Origin: Oscheius tipulae
Lineage: Eukaryota; Nematoda; Chromadorea; Rhabditida; Rhabditidae
NCBI GenBank assembly: GCA_037178975.1
Contig: JASJZH010000003.1
Location: 6,510,001-6,574,000, forward strand
DNA length: 64,000 bases
Direction: 5' to 3'
Shown here one piece after another: positions 22,001 to 33,677 of the stretch. The notes beneath the pieces are model-generated. The model did no database searches. It was not told where the DNA came from and worked only from the letters and a program-made list of their open reading frames with translations. A program made the position numbers and the translations under genes. Numbering within the stretch: the stretch's first letter is position 1; each line of letters starts with the position of its first letter.

Positions 22001-23524
22001 TGATATGGGTTTCAAACAATAAATAGGTCAATTGTCAAGAACGTCTATCTGTCAGAGCCGAAGGCGACACAGGCATGGCCGAACTGGCCGGGCCTGTTTG
22101 CAAATAGCATGCAATGGACCCGGTCCGTCATTCATCTCGTGACCCTTGATTTGACAATTTTGGCGGGTGAAAAACGGATCCCGAAACGAATGTCAGGTTG
22201 GGCTCACTGCATGTTGCTTACTAAGAGGCTCTTGCCGGGCCGGAGTTTTCGGAAAATTTTTAACAAGGGCAGTTTCCAAGGTTAACCGGGACAAAGTGAC
22301 GAATGTCTTGCCAATGTCCACTACCTTTGCCGTTTGCTAACTTACATAAAAGTCTGTCAGAAGAACACTGTTGACAGCCGAGGAAGACGGCTGCATAGTA
22401 CAGATATAGTCGGTCGCAGATGCCTGAACTGCCAGGTCCAGATTGTTTGCATGTCTCTCGAACATCTGACACGTTTAGAATCAAAAACAGAAGAGGAATA
22501 ACTAACCTGTTGAAGGTTTGGTGCCAAATGGTCAATCTTCCTCTGATATCTCCCCAGAGCAGTCTGACAATGGGTGAGACGCTGCCTCTCGACCACCTCC
22601 AGACTCTCGACTCCTTTGCGAAGAACATTTTCCGTGACTCGTCGCTGCTTCTCGACGTCGATTGTATCCCAGAGGTAGGCGTCCTCATTTTTTCGGACCT
22701 GTTCTCTCAACTTCTGCTTCCTGCTCGGCGTCTTTGCTGTCACACCGTTCTCCTCCGTCTGTTCCGCCTTCTCCAACTGCTTTGAATTCTCATAAAGGTT
22801 CTTCTTCAGCCTTATGCTGTCCTCTCTCTTGTCCTTCCACTTCCGCGTCTCTCGATCGACCAAGATTTCTGCCTAAAGACCTGTCATTGGAACTGAGACT
22901 CGACGTACAGCCCTGATGGTCTTCTGTTGGCTGACTTGAATGGCTCTCAGGGGCTGGACAACGTCGTCTGTCATCGCTGAGCCGAGGTTACTGAACCAAG
23001 CTTTGAGAAAAGTAAAACAGGTATGAGTACCTGTGGAGAGTGGAGTGAACATCAAACTGTTCCGCGACTGCTGTCCATCCTTTGTCTATTTCACTGGAAG
23101 TCAGTATATCAAAAAAAGAGAAATCGAACAAACCTCTCCATCTGATGAGCCACTTTATGCAGTCTGGCTGACAGTTTTTGCAAGGCTTTGGAGTACTGGA
23201 AGTCGAGGGCAGCTCTGGAAAGTCCATTGGTTAGGAAAAAGTTTCACTCACTTTTCCTCAAAAACGTTAATGACCTCCTTCAGGGCTTCATTATTGGCGC
23301 TGATGATCTGTTTCAGCTGGGAGAAGTTGGCCGAGGTCTGAACTAGTTTTCATGATTCAAAAATATTAAAAGCTCACAGCGAATTTGTCACAGAGAGTGG
23401 CATTTCCCGACACACTGGTTGGCAGCTGGACCAGTCCGCTCAGACTCCCAGTCCTGGACAGTGATCCGAGTTGATGAACTGACCGGGAGAGTGAGCGTCG
23501 CAGACGACTCATTCGACTGTTCAT
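19068..23524 (-). CDS. NOSTRIN: NOSTRIN-like F-BAR and SH3 adaptor, about 549 aa
   Basis: NOSTRIN binds curved membranes and the actin/endocytic machinery and traffics membrane proteins. Eleven exons total 1650 nt in one frame. Exons 1-6 (23524 to 22507) give an F-BAR region: FSQLKQIISANNEALKEVIN, AALDFQYSKALQKLSARLHK, then MTDDVVQPLRAIQVSQQKTI and a long helix with WKDKREDSIRLKKN and QRLTHCQTALGRYQRKIDHL. Exon 7 ends VNSVLLTDFY. Exon 8 (19906-19766) continues AENFGEVMASDRRRLSLERI. The last exons end in a complete SH3 domain: CRALYDFEPKHDDEILVRAG, DDWLVGHVIGDKE and GRFPRTYVAF, stop at 19068. The intron between exons 7 and 8 is 2439 nt and contains a whole GT92 gene on the other strand. An upstream non-coding exon may exist. 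Splice sites between exons 4 and 6 are the least certain. Confidence 0.8.
20007..22022 (+). CDS. Glycosyltransferase family 92 (DUF23) type II membrane protein, 486 aa
   Basis: GT92 enzymes are Golgi transferases; the known nematode member adds galactose to core fucose of N-glycans. Eight exons (20007-20117, 20154-20411, 20495-20622, 20659-20848, 20887-21030, 21279-21400, 21447-21701, 21770-22022) add to 487 codons. A short cytoplasmic tail and signal-anchor (RNKLAFGSLVVVVLLALLED) precede the stem. The family signature follows: KTVAVCVKGMDFQKD, then SRELIEWLEAQFLFGADKVT, YNDCLYRHLGTHKYILILDT and DEVVVP, so the metal-binding DxD (here DTDE) is intact. The 46-nt intron 21401-21446 contains an A-run and must be removed to restore the motif. 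A minimal ATG-TGA lies just before the start. The gene lies wholly inside a NOSTRIN intron, antisense. Confidence 0.88.
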
Positions 23525-26500
23525 TACCTAAAGTTACGAGAGTGAGAAAGATGGTCAGAGGAGAAAAAGTATGTTCGAGTAATTGGCGCGCCCCTGCGAG
23601 AAAGAGACAAATAATCGTCCTTGATTGGGATGATAAGGCCAAGTGTCACAACAAATACAGAGACGCGGCGGGGGGACAATGTTAGTCTTGGCACCCAGCT
23701 GATTTCCGGTCTGTTTCTCACAGCTTTAACCGGGAAAGTAGAAGTAAGGAGCTTTCATTAGTGAGAAAATTGGCTAACGATGGTCATATTACATCTCACG
23801 AACTGTCACAGCGGAATTAGGAATTCTGTTAGCTCAAAAATTAATGTCTAATCCAAAATGGTGTAAGATCATGACTTTCGATCATGATGTATTCCCCGGA
23901 TCACCTCGGTAGTTCAGATATTAGCTTGCTGAAGAGCTCTGGATAGCAGTATTACAATTTGGGGAAAAATCGAGCTGCCAAACAATACAAGAGGCAGAAG
24001 AACCGCGTGAATTGAGCGGAAAGACTGGACAGAAGCTCCGAATGTATCTGAATCAGTGTGAATGGAAAGGGCGAGCTGTACGAAAAGAACTTTTACGATA
24101 TGAAAAACGGCTGCAAAGGCGTCGATTTGCCATTATCGGAAAGTTTTGATAAGAAGTGTTCATTACGGGAGAGCGAGGAGGAACGATTGAGGTAAACCTG
24201 GATCTGGGGAAAACTAAAAGAAAGCCAAGTGAACGTAGAATCGAATGGAAGATTCGTTGCCCAGCTGGCTAGAAATGTTTGCCAGCCATGTCATCAGGGA
24301 AATGGTGAGGTGTCACTGTTTACAGGGGTCATCAAAGTGTCATATCACAGTCATATTAAACGATTCTAAACAGCAGAAATGTACTGTTGGAACATACTGT
24401 TTTCAACCAAAACCACACGTGTCAAAGCCGGGCAGAAAAGTTTAGAGCGGGTTGGGTATGTGCGGGAGGGCGAGGGATCAATGGCGCGATGCTTATCGCC
24501 CCTCTCACACTGTTGTGGGATGAATCAGCCAGCTGTGAGCCATAAATGAATGAAGCCCTGTTGTCCTGGCCAGAGAGTGGTACACGCAAAACGCGAAAAG
24601 CAGCTGAGAACAAGCTTGACGGGAGCAGAGGATGAGTGTCAACACGATAGCATTACAACGAGAGTCATCTTGTTCCTGGAGATTTTGTCTGGATCGACTC
24701 TCAGTTCGGAGAGAGACAGGCAGTGGTCACTTCCAAGGCTAGTAGTCTACCCCATAGCCTCAATAGTTTCGCAAACTATTAGCAAACCTTTTCTATTGTC
24801 TCTCGACTTCAAACTTTACAAACTTTGTAACTTTTCTCCGAACACTCCAATTCTAGCTATTAAGAATAGTCTGGAACGAATGTTTCAGTTTGTAGTGAGA
24901 GACAGAGAGATATGAGGCCAGAAAGGTGAGTCAGTTGCTCGTGAACCGGCTTCAGGTGGACCTCAGAGAAATGCGATACCCACGAAAAGACAGTTCCTTA
25001 GAGAGAAGAGAGGATGATCGATAGACCAAAGTCAGAGATGGCAATGACTGTTTGGGGTGAAAGGACCCGCCTGGTCGGATTGAATGCCCGGTCGCAAATA
25101 GAGCGCGCGCGACCTGTAAGTGGGCTCATTTGCATAACGGAAACGAACTGATAGTCCCTGACCTCAATCTACTTTGATCACAGGTTCTGTTTCAAGAAAA
25201 GAGACTATCAGAGATCTGGAATTTATAAATTTGGGCGCTGCGGGAATGAGGATGGACCAAGGTCAGCTAGCGTCCTAAATGAATTGCTGACAGGCGAATG
25301 GGATCCCATCTGGTCCGCGCGTACATTTAATTCGTGATCACGACAGTAAAGAGACGGCGGGATTGTGAACGTCAAAAGACAGTTGTTCTTGGGGAGGAGA
25401 TGGGGGAGAACAAGAGACAGGTGCGAAATTGACTTGTGACAACTTAGAAACGAAGCATCTTTCTTAAATAGTGATGTGCATCTGTACTCACCGCGCAGCT
25501 GGGTGAAAAATGAGCTTAAAAATTGCTGTCGAACAGTCAAGAAAAATGTTTGTTTTGACTGTTTCACAGGCCGGACCCGGATATTGAAACGTAATAATTG
25601 AAAAGTGTCATGGGAAATCCGAGTCATTCAAGACGTGTAACCAGTGTTTGCAATTCCCACTATCTTTCTTGTCAAATTTCCTCACACTCAGGTAGAGCTT
25701 TGATTTCTTAAGAGTGTCAACGAGCAATGACCATATCAACCATTCATTATCGCCCAGAAGATTATTGGGTCTATCTCCGATTTAATTGTAAAGTTACAAG
25801 CGCAGCAGGTGTGTGAGCTCATCAGCATCCGGCTCTTTTATCTAGAACTTCTTAGGAAGTCCGTCAAGATCAGTATTAGTATTAGACCAGACCAAGACCG
25901 GTTTCTTGACCCGTATTCATGACCAAAGCACTATAGTTTGATAACTTTAGGAGAAATCCAGATAGTCCATGCCCTTGGGAGTTTAATGATTCTATCTTTT
26001 TTTACTAAAACGCAGTGGTGTCCGTCCCTTCTGTCTGTCATGGTGTCCGCACAATTGCCTGTCAACACTAATACCAAAAAAAAAAATTTGACAAGTCATT
26101 TCATGTCAAGAAACAGGAAGGCAAGTCAACTGGAGGAAACTGCTATTAGGAAGCGGCGAATCCGCCTGTTATCAATTTTAAGCCAAGAGCAAAGCTGCCG
26201 TTGGCGGCTGGTTCTATACACAAACTTCCATAGTTTGACAGTTCAAAAACCGGTAGACCATTGATATATACTACCGATTTCCTTTTTTTCTGAGAGACAG
26301 AAATAAGGAAGAGAAATACTCATTGGTTCCACAACGACAGCTAATACACCGAGTCAGATCTCGACTTATGTTAGTTCCGTGTTCACGCGAAAGGATTACC
26401 CAAACTTGTACGGTTTGCACTCTATAGGCAAGGTAATTCACAAAACCACCAATTGATCTCATTTTTACACATACCTTATCGGAACTTCAGCCTGTACTTG

Positions 26501-26871
26501 CCACTAGGATAGCAATAGTTGCATGGGATTTCACAAGCAGAGATTTTGAAAGTACTTCGCTTCCAACCATACTTTTGTTTTGGTTCTTTCTGCTCGCAAT
26601 TTCCACTTATTCCTTTCGGCTATGCCCTTTCTAAAATCCTTCTTTTTCGAATACATATTCTTTTCTACGGTACGCAATTGCCATTGCCGGACCATTTTCA
26701 TTGGGACGCGGGGGGCCTGGCACTGATCGGCATGTGACTTTTTCTGTTGTTTTTCCTAGGACCTATCAGTCCTTTGACTGTAATTCCACGTGGTTTTGAA
26801 GTCTTCTCTAACTGAGAAACATCTCTTCCTCGGGTTTTGAACCACAACCAGACAGTTTCAGTGCGCATGAG
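23525..26871. other. 3.3 kb interval with no supported gene
   Basis: This is the largest gene-free stretch of the window. It contains the divergent 5' flanks of the NOSTRIN-like and DCAF4 genes. Scattered open frames of 60-130 codons on both strands lack consistent splice sites, codon usage or recognisable motifs. One copy of repeat family B lies at 26008-26101. A purine-rich segment (23540-25100) and a pyrimidine-rich part (26520-26760) are seen, but no RNA gene was recognised. Confidence 0.5.
26008..26101 (+). repeat. Dispersed repeat family B, copy 1
   Basis: Blocks GCAGTGGTGTCCGTCC, CTGTCTGTCATGGTGTCCGC, TTGCCTGTCAACACTAATAC, TTTGACAAGT and TCATGTCAAG are repeated in reverse orientation at 30836-30910. 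The start also resembles family A (GCGCAATGGTGTCCATCCGT at 1691), so the two families may be related. Probably a short non-autonomous element. Confidence 0.65.
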
Positions 26872-29361
26872 ATGTCAAATAGACAACGGAACTGCTTAGA
26901 GACGAGCAGCTACAAGCCAAACACCTGGAATGGAAACAGAAGAGGCGGGAAGAGGAGGAGACGACCGACGGAGAGCCATGGTGAGTTAAAGAAAAGAGAC
27001 ATTGACATTAAAAAAGAGAGACTTCTAATGTGTACCGTTTAAGGCGAACGACCCGAAGAACAGCACCTGACCCCGTCGTACCAGCATCGGAGTGTGAGTC
27101 CTCTTACTTTTTTATCCAATTACTGCCAGATCCCGTTTTCTCTATCCGAATCCCTTTTTCAGAACAACCGTGGGAGACAGCGGCGAGGTCACCGACAAGG
27201 TGGTCGCCCTGAGTCGTCTACCCAAATGCCTTCCCAAACTGTTCCTGAGATTCCGGGGATGTACTTTGATCAAGTTCGTGGGAAGTACTTTGCCATCGCC
27301 TCCGATCAATCCGGAATCTCTGGATACAACAAATCGGATCTGGAAGCCAAGCAGAAACAGCAAAATTTGATGGTCGATGTCGAAAAACACCGAGAGGCTG
27401 TCAGGAAACGCACTGGGACCAAGTCTTTGACTTCTCTCCAATCTAGTTAGTTTCGTTCTTTCTGACATACTGCTACTCTTCAGGGATTCAACGAGGCTGC
27501 CTATCAGCCGAACAAATGGAAAGGAAGATGGCCGAGTCCAGGCTGACTTCAATCCAGGATTCACCCCATTCCGTTCACGACATTGTGGTATCTTACAGTT
27601 TCTTTACTATCAAAAGAGTAATTTCAGAACACTTTTACCTACGATGACCTCACTGGCTGCAAATTTCTGTCAGTTTCCCAAGACGGGACAAGTCTTTTCG
27701 GATGCTGGGGAGCAAACGGAGTTGCTTTCAGCAACTGTCTCAATGTGTCGGTGGACAAGACTCTTCGAAAGTGAGTTTGAAATTAAAAATAGAAGATGTA
27801 TCAAGTGAGGAATCAAATTCGAGCTGATTCAATAAACCAGCCTTAGCTTTTAACTTTCCTGGCGTGTTTGGTGTAATTTTGAAGTTCTTGGTGTAAGAAA
27901 AACTGTGAGATACCTCATGAGCAGAGGAATGTTTCCTGGTGATCTTGATTTTCACGGCGTCGCGCTATACTCCGAAAGTGGCCCGCAGTCCTGACGAGAT
28001 CGTGATGAGCGAGTTCGAGATTAAGATATTTTTGCTATATTCTTTGTTTACAGTGAAGCCTACCATCGTCTGGAAAGAGACGACTCGAGTCTCCAGAACA
28101 CGATGGGTCTCCTATTTGATCAGAGTGCCAACAGTGTCGGAATCGCAGAGCCGGAGATTGTCGATATGTGTATAGCTCCGATTGACTCCGAGGTTACGGG
28201 CTGTCTCTATGTGACAGCCTCGACAATGTATGTAAACTCTTACGCTCTGTCTAATTCTGCTCTAGGTTCAAACGGAACCAGCTTCGCTCGCGCTGTAACG
28301 TATTGCTACATCCTCTGGCCGAATGGAGTAATCCAGAGAATGACGTGACGCTGGACAGTCCGATCTACAATATCGACTGGACTGCCTCTGATCACATCTG
28401 GAGCTGTGGCTGGTCCCCCAACAAAATGTACATATCATTAGGACTCGAGGATTCCGCCCGAATCTGTGACATCGTCACAGAAAAAAAGTTCCTGATCTCG
28501 ACCAGAGGCAAGCAGGTCGTCTGTCAAAAGTTCTCAGCCGATGGGAACATCATCATCATGTGTCCTCGGGGCAGAAACGTCATGTGCTCGGATCTCCGGA
28601 TGTACAGCAAGCATTGCATCGACAACGATGAGACGGACTGGCCTGACACAAAGAAGTGCTGCTTCGCACAGCCTCTGCAGAGTCAGTACAGAGATCACGT
28701 ACTGACTCAGGCCTTCGATGGGCATCTGAAGTTGTGGGACTTGAGACAGAAAACACGACCTATCCTGGAGTATGGGGGTCATAAGAATGAGGGATACAAG
28801 CTGTCCTGCATTGTGGACAGCGAGGAACGATTCGTCTTTGCTGGTGAGTTTTGTTGTATTTAGGTTTTTATATTTTGTTAGATACCGAAACTCATACTCA
28901 GACAAAAACAATTCCTAACAGGGTCGCATTGTTGTGTGATAAAAGGACGAAAGTTGTCTAGTCACAGAAAACAAGAGTTCATAGAACAGTAGTCTGAAAA
29001 AGTCAAACTTTAGTCACAAGTTGGCTGGAACAGGTAGTCAAGAGATAAAACTTCTAAGTGAAACCTATATCTGAACCATAGTTCGAGTCGATCTCCAGAC
29101 AAACAGGTGGCCTTCAAACAATCAACTTCCTAAAGTGTCAAACATAACTTTTCTCTTTCAGTCGGCTCAGACGGCTGTACGCGTGGCTGGTCCATCTCGT
29201 CAGGCGAGCTGCTATGCGAACTTCCCCCTCCTCAAGCCCTCACCACCAATTCCGAATTCCCGCGTATAGCATACAGCGAAAGCTGGGGTGGACAAGTGGG
29301 CAATACGGCTCTGGTCGTAGCCACCGGTTCCAGCATCAATGTACATCAGCTAGGTCTCTAG
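26872..29361 (+). CDS. DCAF4: DDB1- and CUL4-associated factor 4 homologue (WD40)
   Basis: DCAF4 is a WD40 substrate receptor of CUL4-DDB1 ubiquitin ligases. After a basic N-terminus (MSNRQRNCLETSSYKPNTWN) comes the family signature PEIPGMYFDQVRGKYFAIAS, then the helix with EAKQKQQNLMVDVEKHREAV. Later exons hold the propeller: CSDLRM, HLKLWDLRQKTRPILEYGGH, VGSDGCTRGWSISSGELLCE, and an end SSINVHQLGL with stop at 29359-29361. The first methionine follows a TTTCAG acceptor by 14 nt. One intron (about 27772-28052) is longer than the rest and another (about 28843-29160) is about 320 nt. Domain order and length agree with the family; the middle propeller blades are divergent. Confidence 0.85.
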
Positions 29362-29734
29362 TTCTAGTTTCTCCCTAGTTTGTCTCTTTTGTACTGTCAC
29401 AGTAGATTGGACTCCTTTTTTTTCAGAGGGATCGAATTCACTGTGACAGATCTGTATCTCTCTCTATCCCTGTGTATATTCCCCGCATGTATCAACTGCC
29501 CCCAAATAGAGTCTCGTTTCAGTAGCCGGTAACTGTAAAATGTGTATATTCCCCTTCATCCAGTCTCTCTGATCTGTGCAGCCGGGTCACAGAATCGTGT
29601 GATTTTAAGATAATCTCTAGCCAAAAAAAGTGTAGTACAGATTCTTCATGTGTCTTATTCAACACAGAGAGACAGAGGGAGGGAAAAGAAAGAAAGATTG
29701 TCTATTGTTTACTCGTACCATATGTATCTTGTCT

Positions 29735-30566
29735 TTATGTCTTCCTATCCTCGTCAATGTCCTTCGGCAGTCCAAAGTTGAGGAAGGGCAAATAGCCCTG
29801 AATAGTCTTCTTCTGTCGAGTGAAGGCCTGCGGATTTCTGATGCATTCGTAAAGATTCGAGAAGCCCTGTCGGAAGAGAGGACCCGAATTTGTGAGCATG
29901 ATGCCGAAACAGGCCATCGAGCTCGCAGCATTCAGCGGGTCATTGGCCACGTCCGTCGTCTTCTTTACCTCCTGTAGCCGCAGACTCTTCAGAACTTCCG
30001 TGAACATCTCGTTCACTCCTTCCATCTTCTTCGCGGAACAGTAGAAGTAGCCCGACGCGTGCATCGCCTGTCGCAGCTTCTGGCCTTCTCTCCAAATTTT
30101 GTCCGAGGGCTCATCTGCTTTGGTTCGGATCAGCCAGAGCGGCACGTGGGCGAAATGACGATTCACCAGATGGTACCACTGAAAGATGGTTGTAAGGAGA
30201 GAGAGAGAGAGAGAGGGACCTTGTTCATGACGCCGTTCAGAGTCTCCTTGTCGTCATTATCGTAGAGCAGAAGGACCCCTCTGGCCTCCTGAGCCCATTC
30301 GGGCAAAATTGTCAGCTCGTCGAATTGCAACTTGCCCATCTGTAGTGAAATCTTCTCGTCGGGCCAGTAGATTATCTTGCGCACGAGATCCTTACCCCAG
30401 TCGTCCCATTGCTCCCGGAATTGGCCTTCCTTCATCGTGCGGATCAGCGACGTCTTGCCTACTCGCGGCTCACCGATCACTATCAGCTTGACGAACGAGA
30501 TGTCCAGACTGAAGATGTTTTTGAGTGGGACAGGGGTAGAAATGTACCTTTCACGGATGACAGCCA
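29735..30566 (-). CDS. Atypical Ras-like small GTPase, two exons
   Basis: Exon 1 is 30566-30220 and exon 2 is 30178-29735, joined in phase 0 across a 41-nt intron with a GA/CT microsatellite. The P loop GEPRVGKTS is intact, and the G4 motif is RTKADEP and G5 CSAKK. The switch II DxxG is not visible: the corresponding strand reads LQFDELTILPEWAQEARGVL. The C-terminal extension (about 80 residues after G5) has no CaaX or CC prenylation motif; it ends FLNFGLPKDIDEDRKT. It therefore is a GTP-binding fold related to Rab/Ras or Roc domains with altered hydrolysis. The exact subfamily is not recognised. Confidence 0.65.
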
Positions 30567-30835
30567 TAGCTACCAGCTGGCTACAGCACAAATACAAAAA
30601 GTGGAAGCTTTTCGTTGTTTGTTTTGAATTCTACGACAAAACTATTCGAAGTCATACAAAAGCGAGTCCAACTAGCAAAAAGGAGCTTCAAAATAACTCT
30701 GCTACAATAGTGAAGCTACTCCCTGAGTTATATTCCATCAGGTTTTCATTTGTTGTAATTCAAATAGCTCGCCAGAATGCCTAGTAACAGAAGATGCCCT
30801 CACAGTTGACTTGCCTCCTTGTCTCTGGACATGAA

Positions 30836-30910
30836 AAAACTTGTCAGCTTTTTTGGGTATTAGTGTTGACAGGCAACTATGCGGACACCATGACAGACAG
30901 ACACCATGCT
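30836..30910 (-). repeat. Dispersed repeat family B, copy 2 (inverted)
   Basis: Reverse complement of this stretch reads GCATGGTGTCTGTCTGTCAT, GGTGTCCGCATAGTTGCCTG, TCAACACTAATACCC and TGACAAGT, matching 26008-26101 in order with a few substitutions. It lies between the GTPase gene and lipase 2, so the two copies form an inverted pair about 4.7 kb apart around DCAF4 and the GTPase gene. Confidence 0.65.
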
Positions 30911-31165
30911 TTTTTTGCGCTTCGGTAAAGAAAGATTGTCAGACATTTTTCGCATTTCTTTTCACCTCTTGAGCTCGTATTTATTGTACTTTGAGCTTTA
31001 GATAAAGAAAACCACACGAAACCTGTGTTAAAATTTTTCGGTGTAAAGCCATTGATTTTGTTTCGTTTTTTTTTCCACGTAGCCTTAAGCGCTTCTATCC
31101 CTTTGGCACACATAAGTCCTATCCCTTTGCCTCTGTCTGTACTATCACCCCTTCACAGAATTCAT

Positions 31166-32457
31166 TCATTGTGAAGGAGCCTTCAAAATCCTGATCATTG
31201 GTTCGTAAACCGTCTCAGCAGCTAAGTCTCCCCATACGAAATCAGCATGATTGAATCCGTCCAGTCGATAGTTTCCCTTGACATACTCCTTCGGTAGTCT
31301 CGGCAAAAGATACTTTGTTATATCCTTCAGGTTTGCTAAAGCATCGAAGTCCGACCAGTAGAGATACATGTCAGTTCTGATCTTTGAAATGTCATAGGTT
31401 GGAGGGTGGACACTTCCATAAACGTCAATGTTTCTCCAGAAACCATGATCGTAATTTCTATGTAATCCAGTACGAAGCATCTGGAGCCAATGAATGAGAT
31501 TCTGGTTCGATGTTCCGGCTGGGTAATCACTCAAAAAGACAGGGACTCTGGATATGTTTAGCTGGTTCGTGCTGGGACCATTGATGTTGACGAGAAGACG
31601 TAAACAGACGTCGGTAGCGTCTGGCTGAAATCAGTTGTTTCAGAGAGTCATTGTCGCTCACATCGTAACAAGGTCCTTTGAGCATATCTGTCAGCAAGCT
31701 ATTCCCTCTCAAGTGTACAGCAAGATTCCCCAATTCGACCCAGGTATCAGCTCCCAACCAGGCCAAACGTTTCAATGCTCCTTGAACGTATCCAACAGAT
31801 ACGACCGGAGCCAAGGCGTGAAACTGTCTTATCTTCTCGTTGAATTTCTCATCCTCAGCCAGTTTTGAGAACATTATCAGTGTTCCTTGTGAATGACCAA
31901 CATAGTCGAGTTCCTTTCGATCCGTCTCTTTCAGCACGTAGTCTATCGAAGCTTGCAGATCATACTCGGCCATTTCTTGCCAACTGAATTGCCAGAACTC
32001 GTTTGATTCCTCGGATACTGTTGTGTGACTCTTGCTGTAGATGTTTCCACGGCTGTTGCCCATCCAAACATCGAAACCGGCGTCTGCCAGGATAAATCCT
32101 GAAAGACATCTGTACTCTCGTAGTGTCTCTTTATCTTTCTTATACTCTTACCCAAGGACAGGTGAGGAAGATTTGTTATCCACGTCGAACTCGAGGCCAA
32201 GAGTCCATGTTGCAGGAAGACAACTCGTTTCGTACTTTTCTCCGTCTCATTCCTCCCATGTGGAATCCTATGAAGAGTTAAGACGTACCCATCCTCCGTA
32301 GTCACGCTATGCGTCTCCACTGGGTAGCCCCATCTGGCAATGATTTCAGGCTGAAGACTCTTCGTCTTTCCTTGGGTACAAAACTCACAACAGTCATCCG
32401 GATCTCTGGATCCTGCCCAGAAACCAAGGAGAAAAGGACAAGCAAGAGTCGGAACAT
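31166..32457 (-). CDS. Secreted acid lipase, paralogue 2, 387 aa
   Basis: Four exons (32457-32389, 32350-32152, 32098-31662, 31624-31166) give 1164 nt in frame. [14 protein letters not shown] is a signal peptide. Family motifs are [40 protein letters not shown] with the oxyanion HG, the catalytic GHSQG, the acid in [14 protein letters not shown] and the His in NHADFVWG. The protein is closely similar to the lipase at 16551-18147 but has fewer introns. The 37-nt intron at 31625-31661 is easy to miss. A TCTCAG acceptor lies just upstream of the start. Substrate is inferred from the family: acyl esters of triglyceride or sterol. Confidence 0.9.
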
Positions 32458-32565
32458 TCCGAAGACTGAGAACAGTTTTTGGCCTGAACAGCAGAACAAT
32501 AGTATTGTTCATGGTCACGAGGGGTTAGAAGAACAAATGGTCTAAAAATCTTTATTGGACAAAAA

Positions 32566-33262
32566 TTACATATTAAGTAACTCGGAGAGGGTGGCCTGGG
32601 AAGTGGGCTTCTTCAGCATCTCATCAATGCGACGGATCATCAAATCAAACTCCAAAATCATCTCCTCCTGCTCTTTGACAACTTTCCTGATTCTGGCCGA
32701 CTCGGTCAAGAGGGAACACTTCATCTGCTCGAGATCGTGTCGGATCGGTGACTGGCCTTCGGATGGGATGAAAGTCATATCTATTGGCTCCATCTTGGCT
32801 TGCAGCTCCTTTGTTTCGTTCTCTTCCATCTGTCTGATGACCGATAGGAAACGATCCTTCTTCGTCTCCACAAATTTTCTCTTTCTCGCTGGCTCTGCTT
32901 TCTCCTCGTTCAGCAGATTCGACTGGTAGGTCCTGCTCACTCGGTAGTACATCTTGACTAGCTCCTCGTCCTCTCTCATGAAAGCTGGACAGACTTGGGA
33001 CTGAAAGAAACATCGGCTTATGATGTCTAACGTCACTGTCACTCTGTCCAATAAAAAGAATACTCACCTTGAGTCCCTTGTAGATGCTGCTGATGGTATT
33101 CTTGTGCTCAGCGATATTGTTCATCATGCCCATCTCCTCGTAGAACTGCTTTGTGAAGGTCAGTCTGTCTTTCCTGTCGACGAAGGCCCTCCCGCGCTTG
33201 TCCAGAAGAGAGATGAAGGCAAAACGGACGTGGTTGGCATCCAATTTCACGGGAACATCCAT
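32566..33262 (-). CDS. Unrecognised coiled-coil protein, about 209 aa
   Basis: Two exons, 33262-33068 and 33000-32566, join in phase 0 (YKGLK to SQVCPAF). Start MDVPVKLDANHVRFAFISLL at 33262. The first third is compact (LTFTKQFYEEMGMMNNIAEH). The rest is charged helices: ELVKMYYRVSRTYQSNLLNE, RIRKVVKEQEEMILEFDLMI and RRIDEMLKKPTSQATLSELL, which suggests a subunit of a larger assembly. There is no signal peptide, membrane segment or metal motif. The gene lies 108 nt upstream of lipase 2 on the same strand, so they could be read together, though their functions do not match. I do not recognise the family. Confidence 0.6.
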
Positions 33263-33550
33263 CGCTCTCGAAGTGGTTCTTCTTGTCAAATGAATTTCAT
33301 TTATATTTGGCTACTTTTGCTCTAAAACATAAAACTTTTCAAAACAAGCTTTCGAAGTTTCTGTTTGAAAGTGTCTAATTGAGTGAAAGCAATTTGAATC
33401 GAAGCAAAGAAAAACTTCGAACTCGAGTTAATTTCTGCTGCGGACTGCCAGTCCGATAGGACGACTCAAATTCATGACTCACGTCAAAAATTCGAGGGTT
33501 AAGGAATTCCCGGAAGAGTGTGTCTTTAGCTACTTGGTCCATTTGCAACT

Positions 33551-33625
33551 TTCCGTGGCGTAGTGGCTAAGCGGCGCTACCAGTTTCTGAACGATCAGGG
33601 TTGGGTTCGGATACCGCACCTTACC
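33551..33625 (+). repeat. tRNA-derived SINE-like element
   Basis: GTGGCGTAGTGGCTAAGCGG matches a tRNA A box (TGGCNNAGTGG) and GGGTTCGGATACC resembles a B box 33 nt later, the spacing of a tRNA body. The arms do not pair as in a functional tRNA and the 3' end runs into CACCTTACCTTACAC. A related segment is at 37110-37185. Confidence 0.55.
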
Positions 33626-33677
33626 TTACACTCTCTTAAAGTCTTATTTTAGTGGCATCGTCAAGCCGACGTTTTCG

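Noticed and set aside
22260-22688. Minus-strand frame of about 142 codons starting in the F-BAR exon
   Set aside because: It is out of frame with the F-BAR exons that join cleanly; shadow of NOSTRIN.
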